Source of the DNA: CAKZYD01 sp039814715
GTDB taxonomy: Bacteria > Pseudomonadota > Alphaproteobacteria > Sphingomonadales > CAKZYD01
Reading direction: 5' to 3'
NCBI GenBank assembly: GCA_039814715.1
Contig: JBCCAR010000018.1
Location: 1 to 64,000, forward strand
DNA length: 64,000 nucleotides
A program made the position numbers and the translations under genes. Below are positions 8,811 through 16,494 of the stretch, in pieces. Under the pieces are notes generated by a model. The model saw only the letters and a list, made by a program, of their open reading frames with translations, ran no database searches and was not told the origin of the DNA. Position 1 is the first letter of the stretch. Each line of letters starts with the position of its first letter.

Positions 8811-8842
8811 AAAAAAAAAGACGCCAGATGGCGCCTTTTTTA
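8811..8842 (-). terminator. Rho-independent terminator of rpmE
   Basis: Read on the reverse strand: GGCGCC-ATCT-GGCGTC followed by nine T residues, located 20 bp past the rpmE stop. The stem has a G-U pair on this strand but an A-C mismatch on the other, so it favours the rpmE direction. The complementary A and T runs may make it partly bidirectional. Confidence 0.8.
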
Positions 8843-8861
8843 ACGTCGCAACACTCGCAGG

Positions 8862-9095
8862 CTATTTCTTGGTTTTAAGACCTGAAAGACCGCCAAAGCG
8901 TTTGTTGAATTTGGAGACTTGGCCGCCTTGGTCAACGCGGCGTGTGCCGCCGGTCCAGGCAGGATGGGATGTAGGATCGATATCGAGATTGAGGGTGTCA
9001 CCTTCCGCGCCGTATGTGGAGCGCGTCTTATACTTGGTGCCATCGGTCATTACGACTTCGATCAAGTGATAGTCGGGGTGCGTATCCGCCTTCAT
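8862..9095 (-). CDS. rpmE: 50S ribosomal protein L31 (cysteine-free type)
   Basis: 77 residues from the ATG at 9095, with AAGG 9 nt upstream. Family landmarks are the HPDYH start, TRSTYG, LDIDPTSHPAWTGG and the C-terminal KFNKRFG. The four zinc-binding cysteines of the E. coli-type protein (CxC near residue 16 and CxxC near residue 37) are all missing. This is the C-minus form, expected to work without zinc. The gene is followed by a strong hairpin terminator and lies divergent to an ABC exporter, a neighbourhood common in alphaproteobacteria. Confidence 0.96.
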   Translation of the reverse strand: MKADTHPDYHLIEVVMTDGTKYKTRSTYGAEGDTLNLDIDPTSHPAWTGGTRRVDQGGQVSKFNKRFGGLSGLKTKK

Positions 9096-9298
9096 GATGC
9101 ATGCCTTCGAGAAATCTGAAAAATGATGCGCGTGCATACAAGAAGCGCGCGGGCTTTGCAACACACGTCGCCAGAAAAACGGCTTTTCGGCAACCGAAGG
9201 GTCAAATTGTGCGCGCGCGGCGACAAGAGGGCTTGCCAATTGAGCCCCTTAGCGCCATCACCACGGCACGTAAGAACTGGTTTAGGCCTGTATATTCT

Positions 9299-11110
9299 GT
9301 GACTGAAAATGCTTCCCCGCCGCCTGCAGCCGAAAAGCTGAGTCAAATTAAGCTGCTATGGGCGTTTGTTCAGCGCTATCCATGGCGGCTTGTTGGCGCC
9401 CTTGCGTCCTTGTTGGTTGCGTCTGTGACGACACTGGCCATCCCCTTAGCGCTGCGGCAAGTCGTTGACCGCGGCTTCTCCGCCGATCAGCAAAGCGCCA
9501 TTGATATGGTGTTTTTACTGCTCCTCGGCCTTGCCATGTTGCTGGCCATTTCAACCGCCCTTCGCTTTTATTTTGTGACCTGGATTGGCGAGCGCGTTGT
9601 CGCAGACATTCGCATCGCGGTACAAAGCCATTTGCTTACGCTCTCACCGGTGTTTTTTGAAGAAAACCGCCCCAGCGAGATTTCATCGCGGCTGACCACG
9701 GACACCACGCTCATTCAATCTGTCGTTGGCTCAACAGCGTCCATCGCACTGCGCAATGCAATTACGGGCCTTGGCGGCATTGGGTTGCTCGTATATCTGA
9801 GCCCTGCGCTCACGGGCCTGATGGGCATTGTTATTCCGCTGGTTGTCTTTCCCATCGTTTTCCTTGGCCGCCGCGTGCGAAAGCTCAGCCGCTCTAGCCA
9901 AGACCGTGTCGCTGACATCGGCGCGATGGCTGACGAAGTGCTTGGCGCGTTGCGGATCGTCCAATCTTTCACCCAGCAAGATCGCGAGCGCGCCCGCTTT
10001 GGCAGTGCCGTTGATGCGGCGTTCGCAATCGCAAAGAGACGTATTCTGGTGCGCTCGTCTATGACGGCGATCATCATTTTGTTCATTTTCTCAGCGATTG
10101 TCTTCGTGTTGTGGCAGGGCGCCCGCGCTGTAATTGCTGGCGATATGACCGGCGGTACGATTGCAGCGTTTGTTTTAGTGTCTGGCCTTGTTGCTGGCGC
10201 GCTCGGCGCGCTAAGTGAGGTTTACGGCGAGTTGATGCGTGCTGCTGGCGCGGCTGGGCGCTTGTCCGAACTGATGCAAGTTATTCCGGTGATCAAATCA
10301 CCTGCAAATCCGCTTCCCTTGCCAATGCCAACGCAGGGGGAGATCGTTTTCAGCGGCGTGTCTTTCAGCTATCCTAGCAAGCCTGATATTCCCGCCTTAC
10401 ACGATGTTAGTTTTCGCATCGCGCCTGGCCAAACCGTCGCAGTCGTTGGGCCGTCTGGCGCGGGTAAAACCACGCTGTTTCAATTGATACAACGCTTTTA
10501 TGATGTGCAGAAAGGCCGTATTACCTTTGACGGTGTTGCCATTGATGGCTGCGACTTGGACGCTTTGCGTGAGCGCACATCGCTTGTGCCCCAGGAAGGG
10601 ACCATTTTCGCTGCAACAGCCTATGAGAACATTTTATATGGTCGTCCAAATGCGTCTGAAGATGATGTTTGGGCCGCCGCGCGCGCTGCGGCGGCGGATG
10701 ATTTTTTGACCCAGCTGCCCAGCGGCATTCATAGTTACCTCGGCGAAGCAGGCGTACGCCTATCCGGCGGGCAGCGCCAGCGCCTTGCCATTGCCCGTGC
10801 GTTGCTGCGAGATGCGCCGGTATTGCTGCTGGATGAGGCAACGAGCGCGCTGGATGCGAAATCTGAGCGGCTGGTACAGGGCGCACTGGACCGGTTGATG
10901 GAGGGGCGTACCACGCTTGTTATCGCGCACCGCTTGGCGACCATTCAGCGGGCCGATAACATCTTAGTGTTTGATCACGGCGAACTGGTAGACCAAGGCA
11001 CCCATGAGGCGCTTCTGGCCCGCGGCGGACTGTATGCCTCCCTCGCTGCCCTGCAGTTTAATGCTGAAGGCGGCAGCATTGAGGCATCAACTTCGCCGCT
11101 GGTTCACTAG
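9299..11110 (+). CDS. ABC exporter, fused permease and ATPase (MsbA/LagD-like half-transporter)
   Basis: About 604 residues. The frame is open from an ATG at 9101, but that start would overlap the rpmE leader and add a non-homologous basic tail. The GTG at 9299 (VTENASPPP) places the transmembrane domain at the usual distance. A six-helix type 1 permease domain (residues 20-310) precedes the nucleotide-binding domain, which has Walker A GPSGAGKTT, signature LSGGQRQRLAIARALL, Walker B VLLLDEATSALD and the H-loop IAHRL. It probably works as a homodimer exporting a lipid or hydrophobic compound; the substrate cannot be read from sequence. No clear ribosome-binding site is seen at 9299, so the start is uncertain. 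Confidence 0.9.
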   Translation: MTENASPPPAAEKLSQIKLLWAFVQRYPWRLVGALASLLVASVTTLAIPLALRQVVDRGFSADQQSAIDMVFLLLLGLAMLLAISTALRFYFVTWIGERVVADIRIAVQSHLLTLSPVFFEENRPSEISSRLTTDTTLIQSVVGSTASIALRNAITGLGGIGLLVYLSPALTGLMGIVIPLVVFPIVFLGRRVRKLSRSSQDRVADIGAMADEVLGALRIVQSFTQQDRERARFGSAVDAAFAIAKRRILVRSSMTAIIILFIFSAIVFVLWQGARAVIAGDMTGGTIAAFVLVSGLVAGALGALSEVYGELMRAAGAAGRLSELMQVIPVIKSPANPLPLPMPTQGEIVFSGVSFSYPSKPDIPALHDVSFRIAPGQTVAVVGPSGAGKTTLFQLIQRFYDVQKGRITFDGVAIDGCDLDALRERTSLVPQEGTIFAATAYENILYGRPNASEDDVWAAARAAAADDFLTQLPSGIHSYLGEAGVRLSGGQRQRLAIARALLRDAPVLLLDEATSALDAKSERLVQGALDRLMEGRTTLVIAHRLATIQRADNILVFDHGELVDQGTHEALLARGGLYASLAALQFNAEGGSIEASTSPLVH

Positions 11111-11149
11111 TCCCGGGCTTTCACGCCAGCCGTTTCTTCGCTCCTGCCC

Positions 11150-11581
11150 TTATGCCTGGTGAAGCAAATATAGCGCCGCCCCTGCCAAAAAAAGCTGGAT
11201 CACATTCAAGATCACACTGCTGCGATGAAGCAGGTTAAACCAGGTTTGCGCTTTTTGATCGCCCGCCAGCATCGCGTCGCGGAAGGTATTGATGCGCGGC
11301 AGCAGAACATAGCGTGCTTTTACGCCCAGAACAGCAACCAAGAACATCACTAAGCTGGCGGTTTGTGCGCCAGGCGATACAGACAGTGCAAGTCCGCCAA
11401 TGGCAGCAACCAGTGTCAGATAGACATAATACCAAGGGAAGATGGCGCGAATGAAAGTCGCTGCCGTTTTCGCCTCCAGCGTGCGAAAGACAGTCGGTGC
11501 GACGATGACACTAAAGAAAAGGATTGCACCAAAAACTAGCGACGTTGCGCCTAATCCCAAAAACCCGGTGATACTCTGCAT
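11150..11581 (-). CDS. DUF4149/TMEM205-like small membrane protein
   Basis: 143 residues from the ATG at 11581; a GTG five codons upstream is also possible. Four hydrophobic segments are evident, at about residues 3-27, 45-65, 70-95 and 118-142. The first holds FGAILFFSVIVAPTVFRTL, typical of DUF4149 proteins. A short polar loop (PRINTFRDAMLAGDQKA) lies between helices three and four. No enzymatic motif is visible and the function is unknown. The gene converges on the ABC exporter with a 39-bp gap. Confidence 0.65.
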   Translation of the reverse strand: MQSITGFLGLGATSLVFGAILFFSVIVAPTVFRTLEAKTAATFIRAIFPWYYVYLTLVAAIGGLALSVSPGAQTASLVMFLVAVLGVKARYVLLPRINTFRDAMLAGDQKAQTWFNLLHRSSVILNVIQLFLAGAALYLLHQA

Positions 11582-11662
11582 GTGCTTTGCTTTCACTACC
11601 GCTGCTCGTACATTAAGCAGATAGCGGGCTTTAGAGGGCGAGCAAGGTATGTAGACTAACGC

Positions 11663-12073
11663 CTAGCGAAAAATCAGAAATTTCGATGCGCAATAGGCAA
11701 TGATCATCACCAAGATGTCTGTCGCAAACCGCAGCAATCGCACATCCTGGCTAAATAGCGAAAGTATGATCGCATAAGCAGCAACTGTAATGGCCATATT
11801 AAAGGCAAGTAGCCCAAGATATTGGCTGAGCTTAACAGCATGCCTGGTGTCATTGCTCTGCTGGCGAAAGGTGAAATGGTTGTGCATCAGATAGCCGACT
11901 GGCGCGCTGGCAAGGCGGCCAATAATGTTGGCAATTTGCGGTAGACTTGGGATCAGATACGTTGCGCAAAGGAAGAAGGTCAAATAGTCGGCCGTGAAGA
12001 CAACAATGCCGGATATACCATAGCGTAGGACTTCTAGGAGAAGCGGTGTTTTGCCCTTCAGCCAGGTTTGCAC
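11663..12073 (-). CDS. GtrA family membrane protein (putative polyprenol-linked sugar flippase)
   Basis: 136 residues with four transmembrane segments and the GtrA-like opening LRYGISGIVVFTADYLTFFL. The middle has RLASAPVGYLMHNHFTFR, the usual loop with a conserved N-x-x-F-T-F motif, and the protein ends in CASKFLIFR. GtrA proteins are proposed to flip undecaprenyl-phosphate-linked sugars across the inner membrane for O-antigen or other surface glycosylation. It starts 6 bp after the stop of the GT2 glycosyltransferase gene, so the two are surely co-transcribed as a GtrB-GtrA pair. Confidence 0.85.
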   Translation of the reverse strand: MQTWLKGKTPLLLEVLRYGISGIVVFTADYLTFFLCATYLIPSLPQIANIIGRLASAPVGYLMHNHFTFRQQSNDTRHAVKLSQYLGLLAFNMAITVAAYAIILSLFSQDVRLLRFATDILVMIIAYCASKFLIFR

Positions 12074-12079
12074 AGCGCG

Positions 12080-13030
12080 CTAGTGCCCGCGTGATTGCAG
12101 GGAGCGGCGCGGCTCGTTGGACATGTCATAGGAGAGGAACTGCAAGACCATCTGAAAGCCTAGAATGATGGGCAGGACAGAAAGCATAACCGTGCCGATG
12201 CTCGCATAGGTGCCTGCTTGACTTGCCTTCACCCAAGAAAAACCGCCGAATAAGACGCCGATTAACAAGAGTAACGTGCCGAAAAAGAGATTGACGGAAG
12301 CGATGGAGAAATCACGTAAAAAGTACGTGTAAACAATGCGCCGGGCAATGGCGCGCAAATGCTTGCCAAGAAACTCAAACAGCACCTGGCGAACATGCAG
12401 ATTGCTCGTCTCTTCGCCATAGACCGCACTCATTGGGTAATCTGCGACCACAGCGCGCATATCGCCAAGCTGGATCAGCATGTCGGTTTCAAAGAAATAG
12501 CGCTTGCTCAGCTTCGACATATCAAGCTGTGATAGCGCAGTTTTATGGATGGCGACAAATCCATTTGTCGGATCAAAGATAGACCAATACCCGCTTGAGA
12601 ATTTCGTCATGAAGCTCAGCATGGCATTCCCAAATAACCGGATAGCGGGCATGGTTTTGACGCTGTAGAAAGAATGGAAACGGTTGCCTTTCGTGTAATC
12701 AGCATCGCCATCGACAAGAGGCTGGACCAGGTCTGTAATTAATTTTGGGTCCATTTGCCCATCGCCATCCACCTTCACCACGATGTCGCAGCCGTCTTTC
12801 ATGGCTTGCTGCATACCGGTCATAACTGCGCCGCCAACACCTTGATTGACGGTGTGTCGCAGAGCGACCACGCGCTTGTCGTTGCAGTGTTCTTCAACAA
12901 AGGCTCCAGAATTATTGGGGCAGCAATCATCGACCACATAGACTTTATTGACGTCAGGACCGATGGAGGAGATCACATCTAGGATGAAATCAGTCACCTT
13001 ATAGCTAGGGATAACAACGGCTATGGTCAT
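12080..13030 (-). CDS. Family 2 glycosyltransferase with C-terminal membrane anchor (GtrB/DPM1-like)
   Basis: 316 residues from the ATG at 13030; the upstream extension is poor. The GT-A fold begins MTIAVVIPSYKV. VVDDCCPNN near residue 40 and DGDGQMDP near residue 95 form the nucleotide-sugar and metal-binding DxD site. Two hydrophobic helices near residues 225-295 anchor it in the membrane. Such enzymes transfer a sugar from UDP- or GDP-sugar to polyprenyl phosphate. With GtrA downstream and a GT-C protein divergently upstream, it forms a gtrABC-like module. The donor sugar and final acceptor are unknown. Confidence 0.85.
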   Translation of the reverse strand: MTIAVVIPSYKVTDFILDVISSIGPDVNKVYVVDDCCPNNSGAFVEEHCNDKRVVALRHTVNQGVGGAVMTGMQQAMKDGCDIVVKVDGDGQMDPKLITDLVQPLVDGDADYTKGNRFHSFYSVKTMPAIRLFGNAMLSFMTKFSSGYWSIFDPTNGFVAIHKTALSQLDMSKLSKRYFFETDMLIQLGDMRAVVADYPMSAVYGEETSNLHVRQVLFEFLGKHLRAIARRIVYTYFLRDFSIASVNLFFGTLLLLIGVLFGGFSWVKASQAGTYASIGTVMLSVLPIILGFQMVLQFLSYDMSNEPRRSLQSRGH

Positions 13031-13164
13031 TGAGTTACATCCATTCGGCCTGTCTGTGCTGGCCTCAAACACAGCAATAATTTAACCATCATATCATACA
13101 CAGCAAGGGCGCAAGTGCGACGTCGCTGCGGCGAGATATGTTGTGTCTCTGTTGGAAAGAAAAC

Positions 13165-14763
13165 ATGTTTTTTCAATCTATATCAAAGCCTACATGGCTC
13201 ATTGCGATGCTTGTTTTAGCGAGCGTTGCTATCCATGGCGTTAACGTCGATGGGGATGTTGGATGGGGGGGAGGCGACTGGGCCACCTATATTTGGGGGG
13301 CTGAAAACCTCCTAGGTGCGCGTCCTTGGGGCGAGGCGCCTTATCTCGTGAACCCATTTAAAGATGCCGGCGTAACCAAAGTGCCGCCGCTCTATCCTGC
13401 CGTCCTCACTTTGCCGGTCAGCATCTTTGGCCGGGATTTTCTGGCGATTGGCCTCTTCAATGTTGTGCTTTTCGGTCTCGGGCTGGCCACGTTGTTGGTG
13501 TTTGCGCGGCATCGTCCACTGGCCGGGGAGCGCATGTCTAACTTTGCGCTCGGCGCGCTGTGTCTGGCCTATGCCGGAAGCCCTATGCTCTGGCGTTGGA
13601 GTGGCGCTCTCTTTTCAGAAAATCTCTTTTTGCCAATCATCTTTCTAGCGTTCATCGCCTGGGATCGGTTTGCCAAACGCAGAACGAAGGCCAGTTTACT
13701 CCTGGTATTTGTTTTCTGTGCCTTGGCGATTGCAACCCGCGTTGTTGGCATCGCTCTTATTCCTGCATTAGGCCTCGCTCTACTGGCCCAGGATCGTGCT
13801 CTCACACTGAGGGCCGTCGCATTGCCAGCCGCGCTATTGCTCGTAGGCTTGCTCGTATTTTTATCCTTCGGCGTTTTAGATCAATATCTAACGGTCTTCT
13901 CTTCAAACGCAGCCCTAGACAGTGGGGCTGAGCTAACAGCTCCAGACGTACGAAGTGCCGGCGGAACTGTTACATCGATTTTGGGCGAGTTGCCGTCAAA
14001 ATTGGCTGACGTTCCTGGCAAGCTCTCTGCCTTCTGGTCGGATCGATTAGGCGGCGCCTCGCCAGCGATCAAGCTAGGCGCGCGTTTCATCACGCTGCTT
14101 GTTCTTTTGCTATCGACCATTGGTTTTATGGTGTCTTTGGTGCGCCGCACGAGCCTCGCGGAGGGCTTTATGATCGGGTACCTCGCCATGATGCTCATTG
14201 TACCCGGCGCGATGAATGGTGCGCGGATGTACGGCCCCATTGGTGCATTGATGATGTATTATACTGTCGCCGCGCTGCAGTGGCTCGGCGAACAACAACA
14301 GCGCTTTACTCCGGTTCATACGCCTCTGGTTGTTTTCATCGTTTTGCTCTTAGGGTCCTACGCCTATTTCTTTGCCCAGGAGCGTCCTTCAAATCTAGCC
14401 TCACCATATAGTCCATCAGCGCAAACTTTTTTTGAGTTCGTAAAAGACAATACCGACGCGAACGACATCTTGGTTGGTCATCGGCCCCGCGGTGTGGGCT
14501 TCTTTACCGGCGTGACGTGTATTGAATGGCATACCAAAACGGCTAGCGATGATTTTGTCATGTGGATGGCGGATTTGGGCGCTGAGTACCTTTACGTGGA
14601 CCGTTACTCAGCCCCGCTTGAGAAGATCATGAACGAAAAGTCTGGGTCTTTCCGCGACGCGGCTGATGCCTATATTGCGCCCAACGCACATCGGTTTGAC
14701 CGCATTTTCGCGAACGACCGATTTGTGATGTATCGCTTCATTTCAAGCCCGGCGTCTCGCTGA
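13165..14763 (+). CDS. Polytopic membrane protein, probable GT-C-fold glycosyltransferase
   Basis: 532 residues from the ATG at 13165, which has GGAAAG just upstream; nine further in-frame codons precede it. It contains about ten hydrophobic segments. The first periplasmic loop carries DVGWGGGDWATYIW and a KVPPLYPAVLTLP segment, a layout seen in GT-C enzymes of the PMT/ArnT type that use a polyprenyl-linked sugar. The soluble tail of about 110 residues has no motif I recognise. It is divergent from the GtrB/GtrA-like pair and may be the enzyme that attaches the flipped sugar. Family placement rests on topology, so confidence in function is limited. Confidence 0.6.
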   Translation: MFFQSISKPTWLIAMLVLASVAIHGVNVDGDVGWGGGDWATYIWGAENLLGARPWGEAPYLVNPFKDAGVTKVPPLYPAVLTLPVSIFGRDFLAIGLFNVVLFGLGLATLLVFARHRPLAGERMSNFALGALCLAYAGSPMLWRWSGALFSENLFLPIIFLAFIAWDRFAKRRTKASLLLVFVFCALAIATRVVGIALIPALGLALLAQDRALTLRAVALPAALLLVGLLVFLSFGVLDQYLTVFSSNAALDSGAELTAPDVRSAGGTVTSILGELPSKLADVPGKLSAFWSDRLGGASPAIKLGARFITLLVLLLSTIGFMVSLVRRTSLAEGFMIGYLAMMLIVPGAMNGARMYGPIGALMMYYTVAALQWLGEQQQRFTPVHTPLVVFIVLLLGSYAYFFAQERPSNLASPYSPSAQTFFEFVKDNTDANDILVGHRPRGVGFFTGVTCIEWHTKTASDDFVMWMADLGAEYLYVDRYSAPLEKIMNEKSGSFRDAADAYIAPNAHRFDRIFANDRFVMYRFISSPASR

Positions 14764-14788
14764 CGCTGCGATAGCTGCGTTAAATGGA

Positions 14789-14863
14789 TGGTGGGCGGTA
14801 CTGGGATCGAACCAGTGACCCCTTCGATGTCAACGAAGTGCTCTCCCGCTGAGCTAACCGCCC
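14789..14863 (-). tRNA. tRNA-Val (anticodon GAC)
   Basis: On the reverse strand a complete cloverleaf starts GGGCGGT and pairs perfectly with ACCGCCC. The D-arm is GCTC..GAGC. The anticodon stem CTTCG/CGAAG encloses TTGACAT with anticodon GAC. The T-arm is ACTGG-TTCGATC-CCAGT. The discriminator is A and the 3' CCA is encoded (14789-14791 on the forward strand reads TGG). Confidence 0.97.
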
Positions 14864-14894
14864 TTTAGGCCCGTCGTGCCTATAGTGGACGCGG

Positions 14895-14923
14895 ACATAC
14901 ACTGCCCGAATAAGGCATGGCAA
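14895..14923 (-). promoter_or_regulatory. Possible tRNA-Val promoter
   Basis: Reverse-strand TTGCCA (14918-14923) and GTATGT (14895-14900) are separated by 17 nt, about 30 bp before the tRNA. They match sigma-70-type -35/-10 boxes moderately. This is a pattern match only. Confidence 0.3.
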
Positions 14924-15054
14924 GCGCAAAAACGATGCAGCACTAAGCACTGCGATTGCGCGGCCCGGTGCGAGTTGTTACACAGCAGGCCATATAGATA
15001 CTTTGGCAGCCAATTCGCGCGCCTGCTGAGAAGACCTTTAGAAAGATAAGACCC

Positions 15055-15618
15055 ATGAAAATTGACGGAAATGCCATTCGCCCCGGCAATGTGATCGAGT
15101 ATGAGGGTGGGCTATGGCGCGCTGTTAAAATCCAGCATACGCAGCCGGGCAAGGGCGGGGCTTATCTGCAGGTTGAGCTAAAAAACCTGATCGAAGGCAC
15201 GAAGAAAAATGAGCGCTTTCGGTCCTCGGCAAAAGTCGAAAAAGTCAGGCTGGATCAGAAGGATTTTCAGTTTTTATTCGGTGATGGCGATACGTTCACC
15301 TTCATGGATCAAGACACCTATGACCAGATTGCTTTGCCTGCTGAAGACGTTGGCGAACAGGCTGTCTTTCTGCAAGACGGCATGGTGGTGACCATTGAAA
15401 TGTATGAGGAGAAGCCAATTTCGGTTGCTTTGCCAGAGCATGTTACGTTGGAAATAACCGAAACCGAACCCGCCATTAAGGGGCAGACGGTGACCTCTTC
15501 CTATAAGCCTGCGATGACAGACATCGGCGTGCGCGTCATGGTCCCGCCGTTTATCGATCAAGGCACAAAAGTGGTCGTGGCGACGGAAGATTCGACCTAT
15601 GTAAAGCGCGCGGAATAG
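15055..15618 (+). CDS. efp: Translation elongation factor P
   Basis: 187 residues, the normal EF-P length. The N-terminal KOW-like domain starts MKIDGNAIRPGNVIEYEGG, and Lys33 in QPGKGGAY sits at the loop tip that is beta-lysylated or otherwise modified in many bacteria. The two OB-fold domains follow, ending with the conserved GVRVMVPPFIDQGTKVVV. EF-P relieves ribosome stalling at polyproline stretches. Proline-rich proteins in this window, such as the TatC tail, would be natural clients. It is followed 9 bp later by the inositol-phosphatase-family gene. Confidence 0.97.
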   Translation: MKIDGNAIRPGNVIEYEGGLWRAVKIQHTQPGKGGAYLQVELKNLIEGTKKNERFRSSAKVEKVRLDQKDFQFLFGDGDTFTFMDQDTYDQIALPAEDVGEQAVFLQDGMVVTIEMYEEKPISVALPEHVTLEITETEPAIKGQTVTSSYKPAMTDIGVRVMVPPFIDQGTKVVVATEDSTYVKRAE

Positions 15619-15627
15619 GTCGCTCAG

Positions 15628-16449
15628 ATGCCCTTTCAATCAGCGCTTATTAACGTCATGACCCAGGCGGCCCGCAAGGCCGCTTGGAATATGACACGTG
15701 ACTTTGGCGAAGTAGAACAGTTGCAGGTCTCCAAAAAAGGCCCAGCGGACTTTGTCAGCCAGGCGGATCGGCAAGCCGATGAAATTTTGCGCGAGGAGCT
15801 GACGCGTGCTCGCCCTGATTTTGGTATTGTTCTGGAAGAATCAGGTGCAACAAACGTGCGTCCAGACGGTCCGCGCTGGATTGTGGACCCCATCGACGGG
15901 ACCAGCAATTTCCTGCACGGCATTCCCCATTTTGCCATCTCGATTGCCGCCGAACAATATGGCGAGATCACCGCTGCGATCGTTTATGAGCCGCTGCAAG
16001 ACCAGCTTTTCTGGGCGGACAAAGGGCGCGGGTGCTATCTCAATGAGCGCCGCCTGCGTGTCTCTGGGCGCCGCAAGCTTGACGAATGTTTGTTTGCAAC
16101 GGGTATCCCTTTCAAAGGGCGCGGGGGTTTCGGCCGTTTTAGTCATATCCTAGATGAAGTGATGCCCCAGGTGGCTGGTATCCGACGCTTTGGTGCAGCG
16201 TCGCTGGATTTGGCCTATGTGGCCGCTGGCCGCTTTGATGGGTTTTGGGAAGAAGATTTAAAGGAGTGGGATATCGCTGCCGGAATGTTCCTGGTGAGAG
16301 AAGCCGGCGGCATTGTGACAGATATCCGCGGCTCTGATCAGATGCTGAAGACAGGCGGCCTTGTCGCCGCCAACAGCGCGATCCATAGTCAACTCCACAA
16401 GTTGATTGCGCGGGGCATTAAAGCCCATAGAGATGCCCAAGAGGATTAG
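15628..16449 (+). CDS. suhB: Inositol monophosphatase family protein (SuhB-like)
   Basis: 273 residues. Metal-binding motif 1 is VLEESG near residue 70, followed by WIVDPIDGTSNFLHGIPHFAISI near residue 85. Motif 2 is KEWDIAAGMFLVREAGG near residue 210. These Mg2+-dependent enzymes hydrolyse inositol-1-phosphate or related sugar phosphates, and E. coli SuhB also modulates antitermination on rRNA operons. The gene directly follows efp in the same direction, an association I recall from other alphaproteobacteria. Which substrate it uses cannot be told from sequence. Confidence 0.92.
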   Translation: MPFQSALINVMTQAARKAAWNMTRDFGEVEQLQVSKKGPADFVSQADRQADEILREELTRARPDFGIVLEESGATNVRPDGPRWIVDPIDGTSNFLHGIPHFAISIAAEQYGEITAAIVYEPLQDQLFWADKGRGCYLNERRLRVSGRRKLDECLFATGIPFKGRGGFGRFSHILDEVMPQVAGIRRFGAASLDLAYVAAGRFDGFWEEDLKEWDIAAGMFLVREAGGIVTDIRGSDQMLKTGGLVAANSAIHSQLHKLIARGIKAHRDAQED

Positions 16450-16494
16450 CTGTTTTTGGGCGAGTATGGCCACCGACTTAAGGGGAGGGAACCA

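Noticed and set aside
9101..9298. N-terminal extension of the ABC exporter from an ATG at 9101
   Set aside because: It would overlap the rpmE leader and adds a basic segment unlike ABC exporters; the GTG at 9299 gives the expected N terminus.
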